A stretch of DNA of 64,000 nucleotides from Mycobacterium numidiamassiliense (GTDB lineage Bacteria > Actinomycetota > Actinomycetes > Mycobacteriales > Mycobacteriaceae), in assembly GCF_900157365.1 (NCBI RefSeq), contig NZ_FUEZ01000004.1, positions 4,184,966-4,248,965 on the forward strand, in the 5' to 3' direction. The notes beneath the pieces are model-generated. The model ran no database searches. It was not told the DNA's origin and worked only from the letters and a program-made list of their open reading frames with translations. Every line of letters starts with the position of its first letter. Position 1 is the first letter of the stretch. A program made the translations under genes and the position numbers. Shown here piece after piece: positions 17,600 to 26,468 of this stretch.

Positions 17600-18804
17600 C
17601 GCGTCAGCAAAGCAACGCATTCGATGTGGTGGGTCAGCGGGAAGGCGTCGAAGACCTTGATCTCCGCGACGGCGTAGCCATGCCCGCGGTACAGGCCGAT
17701 ATCGCGCGCGAAAGACGCTGCTTCACAACCGATATGGACCACCCGCGACACCCCGGCGGCGGCCAGCAGGTCGATCACCTCGCGCCCGGCGCCCGATCGG
17801 GGCGGGTCCAGCACCGCCACGTCGGCGCCGGCGCGCTGTGCCTGAAGCACCCGGCGCACCGAATCGGTGACGACGTCGACCTGCGGCAGGTCGGCCAGCG
17901 CGGCACGGGCCGCCCGCGACGACGCGCGCGAGGTGTCGACGCTGAGCACCCGACCGGACTCCCCCACCGCGCCGGCCAGCGCCGCGGCGAAAACGCCTGC
18001 GCCGCCGTAGAGATCCCAGACCCGCGTGCCGGCGCGCGGCTGCGCCCATTCGGCAACCAGATCGCTGTACACCCGCGCCGCCTCCCGGTGGGCCTGCCAG
18101 AAGGCCGTCACCGGCACCTGCCAGGCGCGCTGCCCCACCCGCTGCACGACCTCGTAACTGCCCTCGACGACCTTGGTTGCGGTGCGTCCACCCTGGCGCA
18201 GGGTGCGCACCACATGGCGCTGGCCGTCGTCGTCGATGGCCACATGCAACTGCGCGCTCGGCGGCCAGTCCACCGCGTCCAGTCCGTCCAGCATGCCGGC
18301 CGGCAGCTGGGCGCAATGCAGATCGGTCACCAGCTCGTCGCTGTGGTAGCGGTGAAACCCGGGGCGATGATCGGTGCCCACGTCGAGCCGGACCCTGGTG
18401 CGCCATCCGGTGGGGCCGGAGTCCGACAGCGGCTCGGCGTCACCGTTCCAGCGATGCCCGCCCAGCCGTTCCAGCTGATTGGCCACGACGTCTGCTTTGA
18501 GCGCGCGGGCCGCCGCCGGGCCGACGAATGCCAGATCGCAACACCCGGCGCCGTCCACGCCGGCGATCGGGCACAGCGACGCAATCCGATCAACCGACGG
18601 CTCGAGTACCTCCAAAACCTCGGCGTGCCAATAGGATCCACGGTCAGCGGTGACACGCACCCGAACCCGTTCGCCGGGCAGCGCGTAGCGCACGAACACC
18701 ACTCGGCCTTCGTGATGGGCCACGCAGCTGCCGCCGTTGGCGGGAGCGCCGGTGACCAGCGTCAGTTCCGGTCTCACCGGTAACGCTGTGAGTTCGGGTC
18801 GCAT
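17596..18804 (-). CDS. TrmA/RumA-type class I RNA (uracil-C5) methyltransferase
   Basis: 402 residues. An N-terminal TRAM-like beta domain (LTLVTGAPANGGSCVAHHEG) precedes a Rossmann SAM domain with VWDLYGGAGVFAAALA. The catalytic cysteine is C360 in DPPRSGAG..HIGCEAASFARD, and the general base is E395 near the C-terminus (HHIECVALL). Family members methylate uridine C5 in tRNA or rRNA; the target is not determined. Matches Rv2689c. The H37Rv ABC transporter genes Rv2686c-Rv2688c are missing here. The stop shares CTAA with the convergent transporter gene. Confidence 0.9.
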   Translation of the reverse strand: MRPELTALPVRPELTLVTGAPANGGSCVAHHEGRVVFVRYALPGERVRVRVTADRGSYWHAEVLEVLEPSVDRIASLCPIAGVDGAGCCDLAFVGPAAARALKADVVANQLERLGGHRWNGDAEPLSDSGPTGWRTRVRLDVGTDHRPGFHRYHSDELVTDLHCAQLPAGMLDGLDAVDWPPSAQLHVAIDDDGQRHVVRTLRQGGRTATKVVEGSYEVVQRVGQRAWQVPVTAFWQAHREAARVYSDLVAEWAQPRAGTRVWDLYGGAGVFAAALAGAVGESGRVLSVDTSRASSRAARAALADLPQVDVVTDSVRRVLQAQRAGADVAVLDPPRSGAGREVIDLLAAAGVSRVVHIGCEAASFARDIGLYRGHGYAVAEIKVFDAFPLTHHIECVALLTR

Positions 18805-18832
18805 GGGGGATGCCTCATCCGAATCGGCGGAC

Positions 18833-20827
18833 TCAGTCGAAGATTCCGCGCCGGGCGTCGCCGGGCGCCGCGTGCGGCTGCAGGGTCTTCAGTCGCTCCG
18901 AGGAATTCAACTGCCAGGGAACCGAAGTCACCATCACATTGGGCATGAACAACAACCGGCCTTTGAGCCGCAGAGCACTTTGGTTGTGCAGCAACTGCTC
19001 CCACCAGTGGCCCACGACGTACTCCGGGATGAACACCGTCACCACGGTCCGCGGCGACTCTTTGGCGAGCCGCTTGACGTAATCGAGTACCGGGCTCGTG
19101 ATGTCGCGATAGGGCGAAGCAATGACTTTCAGCGGAACGCTGACATTGCTGTGCTCCCAATCATGCACCAGCGCACGGGTTTCCACATCGTCCACACTGA
19201 CCGTGACCGCCTCGAGCGCATCGGGGCGGGTAGCGCGCGCGTAGGCCAGCGCGCGCAGGGTCGGCAGATGTAGCTTCGACACCAGCACCAGGGCGTGATT
19301 GCGGCTCGGCAGCACCACGTCGTGTTGGGCAGCGGCTTGCTGCTCCAGTTCCCGGCCGACCGTGGTGTAGTGCCTGCGGATCATCTTCATGATGATGAAC
19401 AGTGCGCCCATCGCGACGATGGCGATCCACGCCCCGGCGAGAAACTTGGTGACCAGCACCACCAACAGCACCGCACCGGTGGACAGCAGGCCGACCGTAT
19501 TGACCACTCTCGAGCGCATCATCTTGCTCCGCGCCTTCGGGTCGGTCTCGTTGCGCAACAGGCGAGTCCAGTGCCGCACCATGCCTATTTGGCTCAGCGT
19601 GAACGATATGAACACGCCGACGATGTAGAGCTGGATCAGCGCGGTCACTTCACCGCGGAACGCGACGACGAACGCGAGGGCCGCCGCCGACAGGAACAGG
19701 ATCCCGTTGGAGAACGCCAGGCGGTCTCCGCGGGTGTGCAGCTGGCGCGGCAGATAGCTGTGCTGCGCCAGCACCGAGCCAAGCACCGGGAATCCGTTGA
19801 ACGCGGTATTGGCCGCCAGCACCAAGATCAGCGCGGTCACCGTGGCGATGAGCAGAAACCCGATTCGGAAGCTGCCGAACACCGTCTCCGCCAGCTGCGT
19901 GACCAGTGTCTTCTGCATGTAGTCGGCCGGGACGCCACCCAGCTGCGTGGCAGGATCATCGACCAGCTGCACGTGGATCTGCTGGGCCAGCACGATAATG
20001 CCCATCAGCAAGATGACCGCGATGGTGCCGAGCATCAGCAGAGTCGTTGCGGCGTTGCGCGACTTGGGTTTCTGAAACGCCGGCACCCCATTGCTGATCG
20101 CCTCGACACCGGTCAGCGCCGCGCAGCCCGACGAGAACGAACGGGCCAGCAGGAACACAAACGCGAAACCGACGATCTGGCCGTGCTCGGCGTGCATCTG
20201 GAAGCCGGCAGATTCGGCCCGCAGCGGATTGCCCAGCACATAGATCCGGATCAACCCCCACCCGATCATCACGACGACGCCGACGATGAACGCGTAGGTC
20301 GGGATCGCGAAGGCCGCCCCGGACTCGCGGATCCCGCGCAGGTTTAACGCCATCACGAGCACGATCGCGACCACACAGAACCACACCTTGTTCTCGGCCA
20401 CGACCGGGAGCGCCGATCCTATGTTCGCCATCGCCGACGAAGTCGAAACAGCAACGGTCAGAACGTAATCCACCATCAGGGCGCTCGCCACAACGAGGCC
20501 GGCAGTCTCGCCGAGATTCGTCGTCACGACCTCGTAATCACCGCCGCCGGACGGGTAGGCATGCACGTTCTGGCGGTAGCTGGCCACCACCACCAGCATG
20601 ACCGCCGCCACCGCGAGCCCGATCCACGGTGTCAGTGCATACGCGGCCGCCCCCGCCACCGAGAGCATCAGAAAGATTTCCTCCGGCGCATAAGCCACCG
20701 AGGACAAGGCGTCCGAAGCGAACACCGGCAGGGCGATGCGCTTGGGCAGCAGGGTGTGGCTCAGCCGGTCGCTGCGTTGCGGCCTGCCGATGAGCAACCG
20801 GCGTGCTGCGGTTGAAAGTTTGGACAC
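18833..20827 (-). CDS. APC-superfamily amino acid/cation permease
   Basis: 664 residues with about 12 membrane segments in the first ~480 residues and a soluble C-terminal domain. The start of the permease domain (PVFASDALSSVAYAPEEIFLML) is typical of APC transporters close to KUP- and YdaO-like proteins. Matches Rv2690c. Because the neighbouring divergent genes are TrkA-type potassium regulators, a K+ or amino-acid/cation role is plausible but not shown. GTG 20827 lies 8 nt after a TACTCT -10 box and gives an N-terminus starting SKLSTAARR. Confidence 0.88.
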   Translation of the reverse strand: MSKLSTAARRLLIGRPQRSDRLSHTLLPKRIALPVFASDALSSVAYAPEEIFLMLSVAGAAAYALTPWIGLAVAAVMLVVVASYRQNVHAYPSGGGDYEVVTTNLGETAGLVVASALMVDYVLTVAVSTSSAMANIGSALPVVAENKVWFCVVAIVLVMALNLRGIRESGAAFAIPTYAFIVGVVVMIGWGLIRIYVLGNPLRAESAGFQMHAEHGQIVGFAFVFLLARSFSSGCAALTGVEAISNGVPAFQKPKSRNAATTLLMLGTIAVILLMGIIVLAQQIHVQLVDDPATQLGGVPADYMQKTLVTQLAETVFGSFRIGFLLIATVTALILVLAANTAFNGFPVLGSVLAQHSYLPRQLHTRGDRLAFSNGILFLSAAALAFVVAFRGEVTALIQLYIVGVFISFTLSQIGMVRHWTRLLRNETDPKARSKMMRSRVVNTVGLLSTGAVLLVVLVTKFLAGAWIAIVAMGALFIIMKMIRRHYTTVGRELEQQAAAQHDVVLPSRNHALVLVSKLHLPTLRALAYARATRPDALEAVTVSVDDVETRALVHDWEHSNVSVPLKVIASPYRDITSPVLDYVKRLAKESPRTVVTVFIPEYVVGHWWEQLLHNQSALRLKGRLLFMPNVMVTSVPWQLNSSERLKTLQPHAAPGDARRGIFD

Positions 20828-20957
20828 GAGAGCCAAGAGTAAGCGCTAGCGGCGTTGCCGGTAGCGTTCGTACACGAGAATGTTAGCGACCGAATCGGCT
20901 GGCCAACGCGCGTTGCCGAGCAAGTGACACGTATAGGACCGACCGAGAGGACCTGCA

Positions 20958-21641
20958 GTGCGGGTGGTTGTGATGGGCTGCGGCCGGGTCGGCTCTTCGT
21001 TGGCCGGTGGGCTGTCCCGAATCGGGCACGACGTCGCGGTGATCGACCGCGACAGCACCGCATTCAATCGGTTGAACCCGGAGTTTGCCGGGGAACGGGT
21101 ACTGGGCCAGGGATTCGACCGAGATGTTCTGCTGAGGGCCGGTATCGAGGAAGCCGACGCGTTCGCGGCGGTGTCATCCGGGGACAACTCCAACATCATC
21201 TCCGCCCGATTGGCCCGCGAGACTTTCGGAGTTAACCGCGTCGTCGCCCGGATCTATGACGCCAAGCGCGCCGAGGTCTACGAACGGCTCGGCATCCCAA
21301 CGATTGCCACGGTGCCGTGGACCACCGATCGGCTGCTCAATGTGTTGACGCGGGAAAGCGAGACCGCCAAATGGCGGGATCCCACCGGAACCGTCGCCGT
21401 CGCCGAGGTGGATCTGCACGAGGACTGGGTTGGGCGGCGCGCCACCGATTTGGAACAGGCCACCGGCGCCCGGGTGGCGTTCTTGATCCGCTTCGGAACG
21501 GGCATCTTGCCGGAACCCAAGACCGTCATCCAGGCCGGCGATCAGGTCTACATCGCCGCGATATCGGGCCGCGCCGCCGAGGCCGTCGCCATCGCGGGAC
21601 TACCGCCCGGTGACGACATCGATTCGGGAGCAAGCCGATGA
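20958..21641 (+). CDS. ceoB: TrkA-type potassium uptake regulator CeoB
   Basis: 227 residues, the length of Rv2691. The N-terminal RCK/TrkA-N Rossmann domain shows VVMGCGRVGSSLAGGL with the acidic end of strand 2 at AVIDRD. A TrkA-C-like domain follows (DWVGRRATDLEQATGARVAFL). These cytosolic subunits bind NAD(H) or nucleotides and gate Trk-type K+ transporters. GTG start with GAGAGGA upstream. Forms an operon with ceoC, 31 bp downstream. Confidence 0.93.
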   Translation: MRVVVMGCGRVGSSLAGGLSRIGHDVAVIDRDSTAFNRLNPEFAGERVLGQGFDRDVLLRAGIEEADAFAAVSSGDNSNIISARLARETFGVNRVVARIYDAKRAEVYERLGIPTIATVPWTTDRLLNVLTRESETAKWRDPTGTVAVAEVDLHEDWVGRRATDLEQATGARVAFLIRFGTGILPEPKTVIQAGDQVYIAAISGRAAEAVAIAGLPPGDDIDSGASR

Positions 21642-21672
21642 CCCGGGCAATCGACACAAAGGAACGACGCAC

Positions 21673-22350
21673 ATGAAGGTAGCTGTCGCCGGGGCCGGTG
21701 CCGTCGGCCGTTCGGTCGCTCGTGAACTCATCGAAAACGGCCACAAGATCACCCTGATCGAGCGCAACCCCGACCACATCGACGTCGACGCCATCCCGGC
21801 CGCGCACTGGCATCTGGGCGACGCCTGCGAACTGAGCCTGCTGCAGTCGGTCCATCTCGAGGACTTCGACGTTGTCGTCGCCGCGACCGGCGACGACAAG
21901 GTCAACGTGGTGCTTTCCCTGCTGGCGAAGACTGAGTTCGCGGTGCCCAGCGTGGTGGCCCGCGTCAACGATCCCCGCAACGAATGGCTGTTCACCGACG
22001 CCTGGGGTGTCGACAAGGCCGTATCGACCCCGCGCATGCTGGCGTCGCTGATCGAAGAAGCCGTCGCCGTGGGTGATCTGGTGCGGCTCATGGAATTCCG
22101 CAAGGGTCAGGCCAACCTGGTCGAGATCACCCTGCCCGACGACACACCGTGGGGCGGCAAGCCGGTGCGCCGGCTGCAGCTGCCCAGGGATGCCGCGCTG
22201 GTGACGATCCTGCGCGGCGCGCGCGTCATCGTGCCGGAGGCCGACGAACCTTTGGAAGGCGGCGACGAGCTGCTCTTCGTCGCGGTCACCGAGGCCGAAG
22301 AAGACCTGCGCAAACTGCTGTTGCCCGCGGTCGCGCCGACCGTCGACTAG
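21673..22350 (+). CDS. ceoC: TrkA-type potassium uptake regulator CeoC
   Basis: 225 residues, paralogous to CeoB. NAD-binding motif VAVAGAGAVGRSVAREL at the N-terminus, acidic residue at TLIERN, and a TrkA-C domain around PVRRLQLPRDAALVTILRG. Start ATG of MKVAVAGAG chosen from the AAAGGAA site and agreement with Rv2692; a TTG/GTG start further upstream would overlap ceoB. The stop overlaps the convergent DUF3159 gene through CTAG. Confidence 0.93.
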   Translation: MKVAVAGAGAVGRSVARELIENGHKITLIERNPDHIDVDAIPAAHWHLGDACELSLLQSVHLEDFDVVVAATGDDKVNVVLSLLAKTEFAVPSVVARVNDPRNEWLFTDAWGVDKAVSTPRMLASLIEEAVAVGDLVRLMEFRKGQANLVEITLPDDTPWGGKPVRRLQLPRDAALVTILRGARVIVPEADEPLEGGDELLFVAVTEAEEDLRKLLLPAVAPTVD

Positions 22351-23039
22351 TCGCGGATGGTGTCCGCGTTGTCCAGCTCGGTGGCCGCGGTGGCGTCGCC
22401 GTCGGGTAGCTCACGGCCGGCCAGGGCGCGCAGCACGACCTTGATCGCCGCATAGGTCACCAGCGCCGCCAGCGCGGTCAACGGCCAGCCCATCGCGATC
22501 CGCGCCGCGGCCAGCCACCCCGTCTGGTCGGCTTCGTAGAGGAGTCGCTGCACCACGAAGCGCGCGGCGAACACCAGCGTCCAGCACACCGTGGCAATGT
22601 CGAAGGCGTAGACGGCCCGGGGCACGCCCCGCCACGCGCGGTCGCGACCGCTGGCCCAGCTCCAGGCGTAGCCGACGACGGGCCGCCGGATCAGGACCGA
22701 TACCGCGAAGAGCACCGCCCACAGCAGCGACGTCCAGATGCCCAGCAGGAAGTAGCCTTTGGACGCACCCACCACGTAGGCGATCAGCGCGCACACGGCC
22801 ACCCCGAAGAACCCGGAGAACGCCGGCTGTGTGGATTCCCGCCGGATCAGTCGCCACACCAGCACCAGCGCGGCGACGCCCATCGCCGATGCAACCGCGG
22901 GCAGCAAACCGAAGAGACCGGAAACCGCCACGAAGACCACGACCGGTAGTGACGAGTAGATCAGACCACTGACACCGCCGAGCTGCGCAAGCAGGCGATC
23001 CGGGCTAGTACGACGGGAGCCGTTTTGAGGCAGGGTCAA
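22347..23039 (-). CDS. DUF3159 membrane protein
   Basis: 230 residues with 5-6 hydrophobic segments, matching actinobacterial DUF3159 proteins (Rv2693c). No known activity. TTG start overlaps the stop of the upstream OB-fold gene (TTGA), indicating translational coupling. Context with TrkA regulators suggests a possible transport link, but nothing in the sequence shows it. Confidence 0.82.
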   Translation of the reverse strand: MTLPQNGSRRTSPDRLLAQLGGVSGLIYSSLPVVVFVAVSGLFGLLPAVASAMGVAALVLVWRLIRRESTQPAFSGFFGVAVCALIAYVVGASKGYFLLGIWTSLLWAVLFAVSVLIRRPVVGYAWSWASGRDRAWRGVPRAVYAFDIATVCWTLVFAARFVVQRLLYEADQTGWLAAARIAMGWPLTALAALVTYAAIKVVLRALAGRELPDGDATAATELDNADTIRD

Positions 23040-23404
23040 CGCTGAATTTCGTAGTGCGGGTTGTAAATCGCCTTGGTTCCGTTGTCCAGCTTGCCCATCC
23101 GGCCCCGGACGCGCAGCGTGCGGCCCGAGTCGATGCCGGGGATGCGGCGCTGGCCCAACCAGACCAGCGTGACGGTGTCGCTACCGTCGAACAGCTCGGC
23201 GCGGACACCGCCCGCGCAGTCCTTGCCGTTGCATTCGACGCTGCGCAGCGTGCCGATCATCGTGACTTCCTGGCCGCGCTCGCAGTCGATGGCGCGCTGG
23301 GCGCCGGTGCTGGCGACCTCGTCGGACAGCTCTGCGGAGTCAAGATCTTCCGGAGCCTCCGTCAGCCGGCGGGTCAGCCGGCGCAGATAACTCTGGGCCC
23401 CCAT
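23036..23404 (-). CDS. OB-fold nucleic-acid-binding domain protein
   Basis: 122 residues, identical in length to Rv2694c. The region RAIDCERGQEVTMIGTLRSV to GRTLRVRGRMGKLDNG is typical of a small OB fold (tRNA-anti-like or RecG-wedge-like). There are Cys residues at CNGKDC. AGGAG lies 6 nt before the ATG. Translationally coupled to the DUF3159 gene. Function not known. Confidence 0.82.
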   Translation of the reverse strand: MGAQSYLRRLTRRLTEAPEDLDSAELSDEVASTGAQRAIDCERGQEVTMIGTLRSVECNGKDCAGGVRAELFDGSDTVTLVWLGQRRIPGIDSGRTLRVRGRMGKLDNGTKAIYNPHYEIQR

Positions 23405-23539
23405 GGCGACTCCTGACGATGCCGGTAAAGCTGCGGTGCTTGTTCCATGCCAACGGACACGGTAAACCCGAAAGTTCCCTGATGCCAATTGAGGCAGACG
23501 AAATTTTGGAGTCCGGCAATCGCCGGGCAATATCGGGGA

Positions 23540-24259
23540 GTGATTGTCGATCTGCGCGGTGTCGCAACGGTGTTGCTGCCCGGAACCGGATCCGACGACG
23601 ACTACGTTGATCGCGCATTTTCCGGCCCGCTCGCAAGCGTCGGTGCCGTGCCGCTCACTCCCCCGCCCGACCCGCACCGCTTGATCGACGGCTACCGGTC
23701 CGCCCTGGACGACGCCGCGCGCGACGGCCCCATCTGCGTCGGCGGTGTCTCGATCGGAGCCGCCGTCGCGGCGGCCTGGGCGCTGGCGCATCCCGATCGC
23801 GCGGTCGCCGTGCTGGCCGCGCTGCCCGCCTGGGCCGGAGCGCCCGGATCGGCACCGGCAGCGCTCGCGGCGCGCTATTCGGCGTCCCAGCTACGCGCCG
23901 ACGGTTTGGCCGCGACGACCGCACAGATGCGAGCCTCCAGCCCGCCCTGGCTGGCCGAGGAGTTGACCCGGTCGTGGCGCGCCCAGTGGCCGGATTTGCC
24001 GGACGCGATGGACGAAGCGGCGGCCTACGTCGCGCCGAGCTACGCGGAGCTGAGCCGGCTGGTCGCGCCGCTGGCGGTCGTCTCCGCTGTTGACGATCCG
24101 ATTCACCCACTGCAGGTCGGCGTGGACTGGGTCGGCGCCGCCCCGCGCGCGGCCCTGCGCACGGTGACGCTGGATCAGATCGGAGCCGACACCGCGGCGC
24201 TGGGCGCGGCGTGCCTGGCCGCGCTCGGCGATATCGGAGGTAGCCGCAACCCGGCCTAG
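23540..24259 (+). CDS. Alpha/beta hydrolase fold protein
   Basis: 239 residues, matching Rv2695. The nucleophile elbow is GGVSIGAAVAAAWALAHP (Gly-x-Ser-x-Gly type), with an oxyanion region at LLPGTGSDDDYVD and a probable acid in VVSAVDDPIHPL. No clear C-terminal His was pinpointed, so catalysis is uncertain. GTG 23540 gives VIVDLRGVATVLLPGTGSD, a natural start for the fold; a longer frame begins at 23489. Convergent with the DUF3710 gene, sharing CTAG at the stops. Confidence 0.78.
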   Translation: MIVDLRGVATVLLPGTGSDDDYVDRAFSGPLASVGAVPLTPPPDPHRLIDGYRSALDDAARDGPICVGGVSIGAAVAAAWALAHPDRAVAVLAALPAWAGAPGSAPAALAARYSASQLRADGLAATTAQMRASSPPWLAEELTRSWRAQWPDLPDAMDEAAAYVAPSYAELSRLVAPLAVVSAVDDPIHPLQVGVDWVGAAPRAALRTVTLDQIGADTAALGAACLAALGDIGGSRNPA

Positions 24260-25008
24260 CCGCCGGTGGTGGTACGCAGCTGCTGCATGGCCGAGCCGTC
24301 CACGCTGCGGCGTGCGGCGGGCTCGGCGGGTGGCTGTTGCTCCTCGCCTTGCTCCTGGGCCTGCTGGGCCGCCGCAGCGTCGCGCAGCTGCTCGGCCATC
24401 GGCTCGGGCAGCTGCACCGGTAACGGCGTCCGCACCGGCAGCGGCGTTTCGCCCCGGCGAACCACGGTGTCCGTCAACGCCCCCCGCGCTTCCTGTTCGA
24501 GCGCCTCCATGGTCTCCTGCGGGCCGTTGATGACGCAGCGGATCATCCAGCGGTAGCCGTCGACCCCGATGAAACGCACCACGCCGGAGGCGGTGCCGAC
24601 CACTTCGCGGCCCCACGGCCCGTCCTTGATGCTGACCTGGGCCTCGTCCTTGCGGAGTGACTCGGCGAGCTCGCTGGCCACCTCGCGCCACAGCCCGCCG
24701 GTCTTGGGGGCCGCGTAGGCGGCGATGGTGAAACGGCCGTTGGGCGTGACGACCCAGACGGCGCTGGGGACACCGGTCTCGGTCAGCTCGACCTGCAGCT
24801 GGCCTGCCTCCGGCATCGGAATGAGGACGGAGCCCAGGTCGAGCCGGGCCAGTTCGGCGACCGCGGGGTCGTCGAAGTCATCGATGTCGAACGGCCCCTC
24901 GAGCTCGCCGGAATCCTCGAGGCTTTGCTCGGGCACAGCCCGCGCCTCGACCGGGTCGTCGCCGGCGGGGCTGTCTTCGTCGTTGCCGGAGCGTTTACCA
25001 AATGCCAT
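24256..25008 (-). CDS. DUF3710 family protein
   Basis: 250 residues with a charged N-terminus (MAFGKRSGNDEDSPAGDDP) and an acidic low-complexity linker, then a conserved core from LGSVLIPMPEAGQLQVEL to FIGVDGYRWMIRCVING. Matches Rv2696c. Function unknown. The ATG overlaps the dut stop as TGATG, so it is translationally coupled to dut. Confidence 0.85.
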   Translation of the reverse strand: MAFGKRSGNDEDSPAGDDPVEARAVPEQSLEDSGELEGPFDIDDFDDPAVAELARLDLGSVLIPMPEAGQLQVELTETGVPSAVWVVTPNGRFTIAAYAAPKTGGLWREVASELAESLRKDEAQVSIKDGPWGREVVGTASGVVRFIGVDGYRWMIRCVINGPQETMEALEQEARGALTDTVVRRGETPLPVRTPLPVQLPEPMAEQLRDAAAAQQAQEQGEEQQPPAEPAARRSVDGSAMQQLRTTTGG

Positions 25009-25472
25009 CACAAACTCGCATGTCCGCCGGAGGACCCGTGACCACCGTCGCCACGGGATGTTTCGGCCAGCCCCGCCTCGTCGAACGACGAGGCCTCGAC
25101 CAGCTCGACTAACTCGACCCGCTGCACCAGCAACTGAGCTATGCGGTCGCCGCGATGCAGCACGATCGGCTCAGCAGGGTCGAGATTGATCAGGGACACC
25201 TTGATCTCGCCGCGGTAGCCCGCATCGATGGTACCCGGACTGTTGACGATCGAAAGCCCTACGCGCGCAGCCAATCCCGAACGCGGGTGCACCAATCCGA
25301 CCATCCCGAACGGGATGGCGACCGCGACACCCGTTCGCACCAGAGCCCGTTGCCCGGGGTCCAGCCTCACGTCTTCGGCGCTGTAAAGGTCCACTCCGGC
25401 GTCGCCGTCGTGAGCACGGCTGGGCAGAGGAAGTTCGGGGTCAAGGCGGACAATGGCCAGACTGGTCGACAC
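25008..25472 (-). CDS. dut: Deoxyuridine 5'-triphosphate nucleotidohydrolase Dut
   Basis: 154 residues, the length of H37Rv Dut. It hydrolyses dUTP to dUMP and pyrophosphate, keeping uracil out of DNA and feeding thymidylate synthesis. All five trimeric dUTPase motifs are present: AHDGDAGVDLY, the PRSGLA motif (63-68), NSPGTIDAGYRGEI with catalytic D83, GDRIAQL, and the C-terminal RGDGGHGSSG arm. The GTG start fits the family and lies 25 bp from the divergent DUF3093 gene. Confidence 0.97.
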   Translation of the reverse strand: MSTSLAIVRLDPELPLPSRAHDGDAGVDLYSAEDVRLDPGQRALVRTGVAVAIPFGMVGLVHPRSGLAARVGLSIVNSPGTIDAGYRGEIKVSLINLDPAEPIVLHRGDRIAQLLVQRVELVELVEASSFDEAGLAETSRGDGGHGSSGGHASL

Positions 25473-25497
25473 GGGGCCACAGACTACCCTTGACCGC

Positions 25498-25974
25498 GTG
25501 TCAGATACGCGCGTCGCGCCGCACCACGTGCGATATCGCGAACGACTTTGGGTGCCATGGTGGTGGTGGCCGCTGGCGTTCGCGCTGGCGGCGCTGATCT
25601 CGTTCGAAGTCAACCTGGGTGTCAAGAGCCTTCCCGACTGGCTGCCGTTTGCCGTGCTGTTCGCGGTGGCGGCCGGGGCGCTGTTGTGGTTGGGCCGGGT
25701 GGAGATCCAGGTGAGAGCGAGCGACGGCGGGGTCGAACTCTGGGCCGGGAACGCACACTTGCCGGTCACCGTGATCGCCCGATTCGCCGAAATCGCGCGA
25801 TCGGCGAAGTCAGCGGCACTGGGCCGCCAGCTCGACCCGGCGGCCTACGTCCTGCACCGAGGCTGGGTCGGACCGATGATTCTGCTCGTCCTCGACGACC
25901 CAGACGACCCGACGCCGTACTGGCTGGTGAGCTGCCGTCACCCGCAGCGGGTGCTGTCCGCCCTGACAAGCTGA
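25498..25974 (+). CDS. DUF3093 membrane protein
   Basis: 158 residues with two N-terminal membrane helices after a tryptophan run (WVPWWWWPLAFALAALISFE and LPFAVLFAVAAGALLW), then a soluble domain ending in YWLVSCRHPQRVLSAL. Matches Rv2698. Function unknown. GTG 25498 follows a TACCCT -10 box (25485-25490) by 7 nt, so the mRNA is probably leaderless. Only 25 bp separate it from the divergent dut start. Confidence 0.85.
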   Translation: MSDTRVAPHHVRYRERLWVPWWWWPLAFALAALISFEVNLGVKSLPDWLPFAVLFAVAAGALLWLGRVEIQVRASDGGVELWAGNAHLPVTVIARFAEIARSAKSAALGRQLDPAAYVLHRGWVGPMILLVLDDPDDPTPYWLVSCRHPQRVLSALTS

Positions 25975-25983
25975 GCGTAGCTT

Positions 25984-26286
25984 TCAGGCCGCGCAGTCTG
26001 TACAGATCATCACGCCGTTCTTCTCGCTGGCGAGACGGCTGCGGTGTTGCACCAGAAAGCAGCTCGAGCAGGTGAACTCGTCAGCCTGCTTCGGGATAAC
26101 GCGAACCGACAGCTCTTCGCCGGACAAGTCAGCACCAGGCAGCTCGAAAGACTCGGCGGTCTCGGATTCGTCGACGTCGACAACCGCCGATGCCGCTTCG
26201 TTCCGTCGTGCCTTCAGCTCCTCCAGCGAGTCTTCCGAGACGTCGTCGGTCTCGGTGCGCCGTGGAGCGTCATAGTCGGTAGGCAT
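25984..26286 (-). CDS. DUF4193 zinc-ribbon protein
   Basis: 100 residues, same length as Rv2699c. Acidic N-terminal half, then a likely zinc ribbon formed by C73/C76 (CSSC) and C95/C98 (CTDC). Conserved in actinobacteria; function unknown, though such ribbons often bind RNA polymerase or nucleic acid. Start ATG is preceded by GAGGGGATAGGA. Confidence 0.88.
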   Translation of the reverse strand: MPTDYDAPRRTETDDVSEDSLEELKARRNEAASAVVDVDESETAESFELPGADLSGEELSVRVIPKQADEFTCSSCFLVQHRSRLASEKNGVMICTDCAA

Positions 26287-26468
26287 CGTCCTATCCCCTC
26301 ACATGCCTGCGTTACCTCAAGCAACGCTTTGTACCAGCGTCGAACGCATCCACCAAATGATTCGTGCCCGGATCGCCGTCGGATGAGTTGTGATTTACGT
26401 CACAGTGCGCCTCTGGACCCGCCGCACAGCTCTAAACAGCGGGTTTGACGGACGTCTAGAGTGCACGT

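Noticed and set aside
16687..18783. 698-codon + strand frame through the transporter and the RNA methyltransferase
   Set aside because: Arg/Pro/Gly/His-rich shadow of two real genes; no domain seen.
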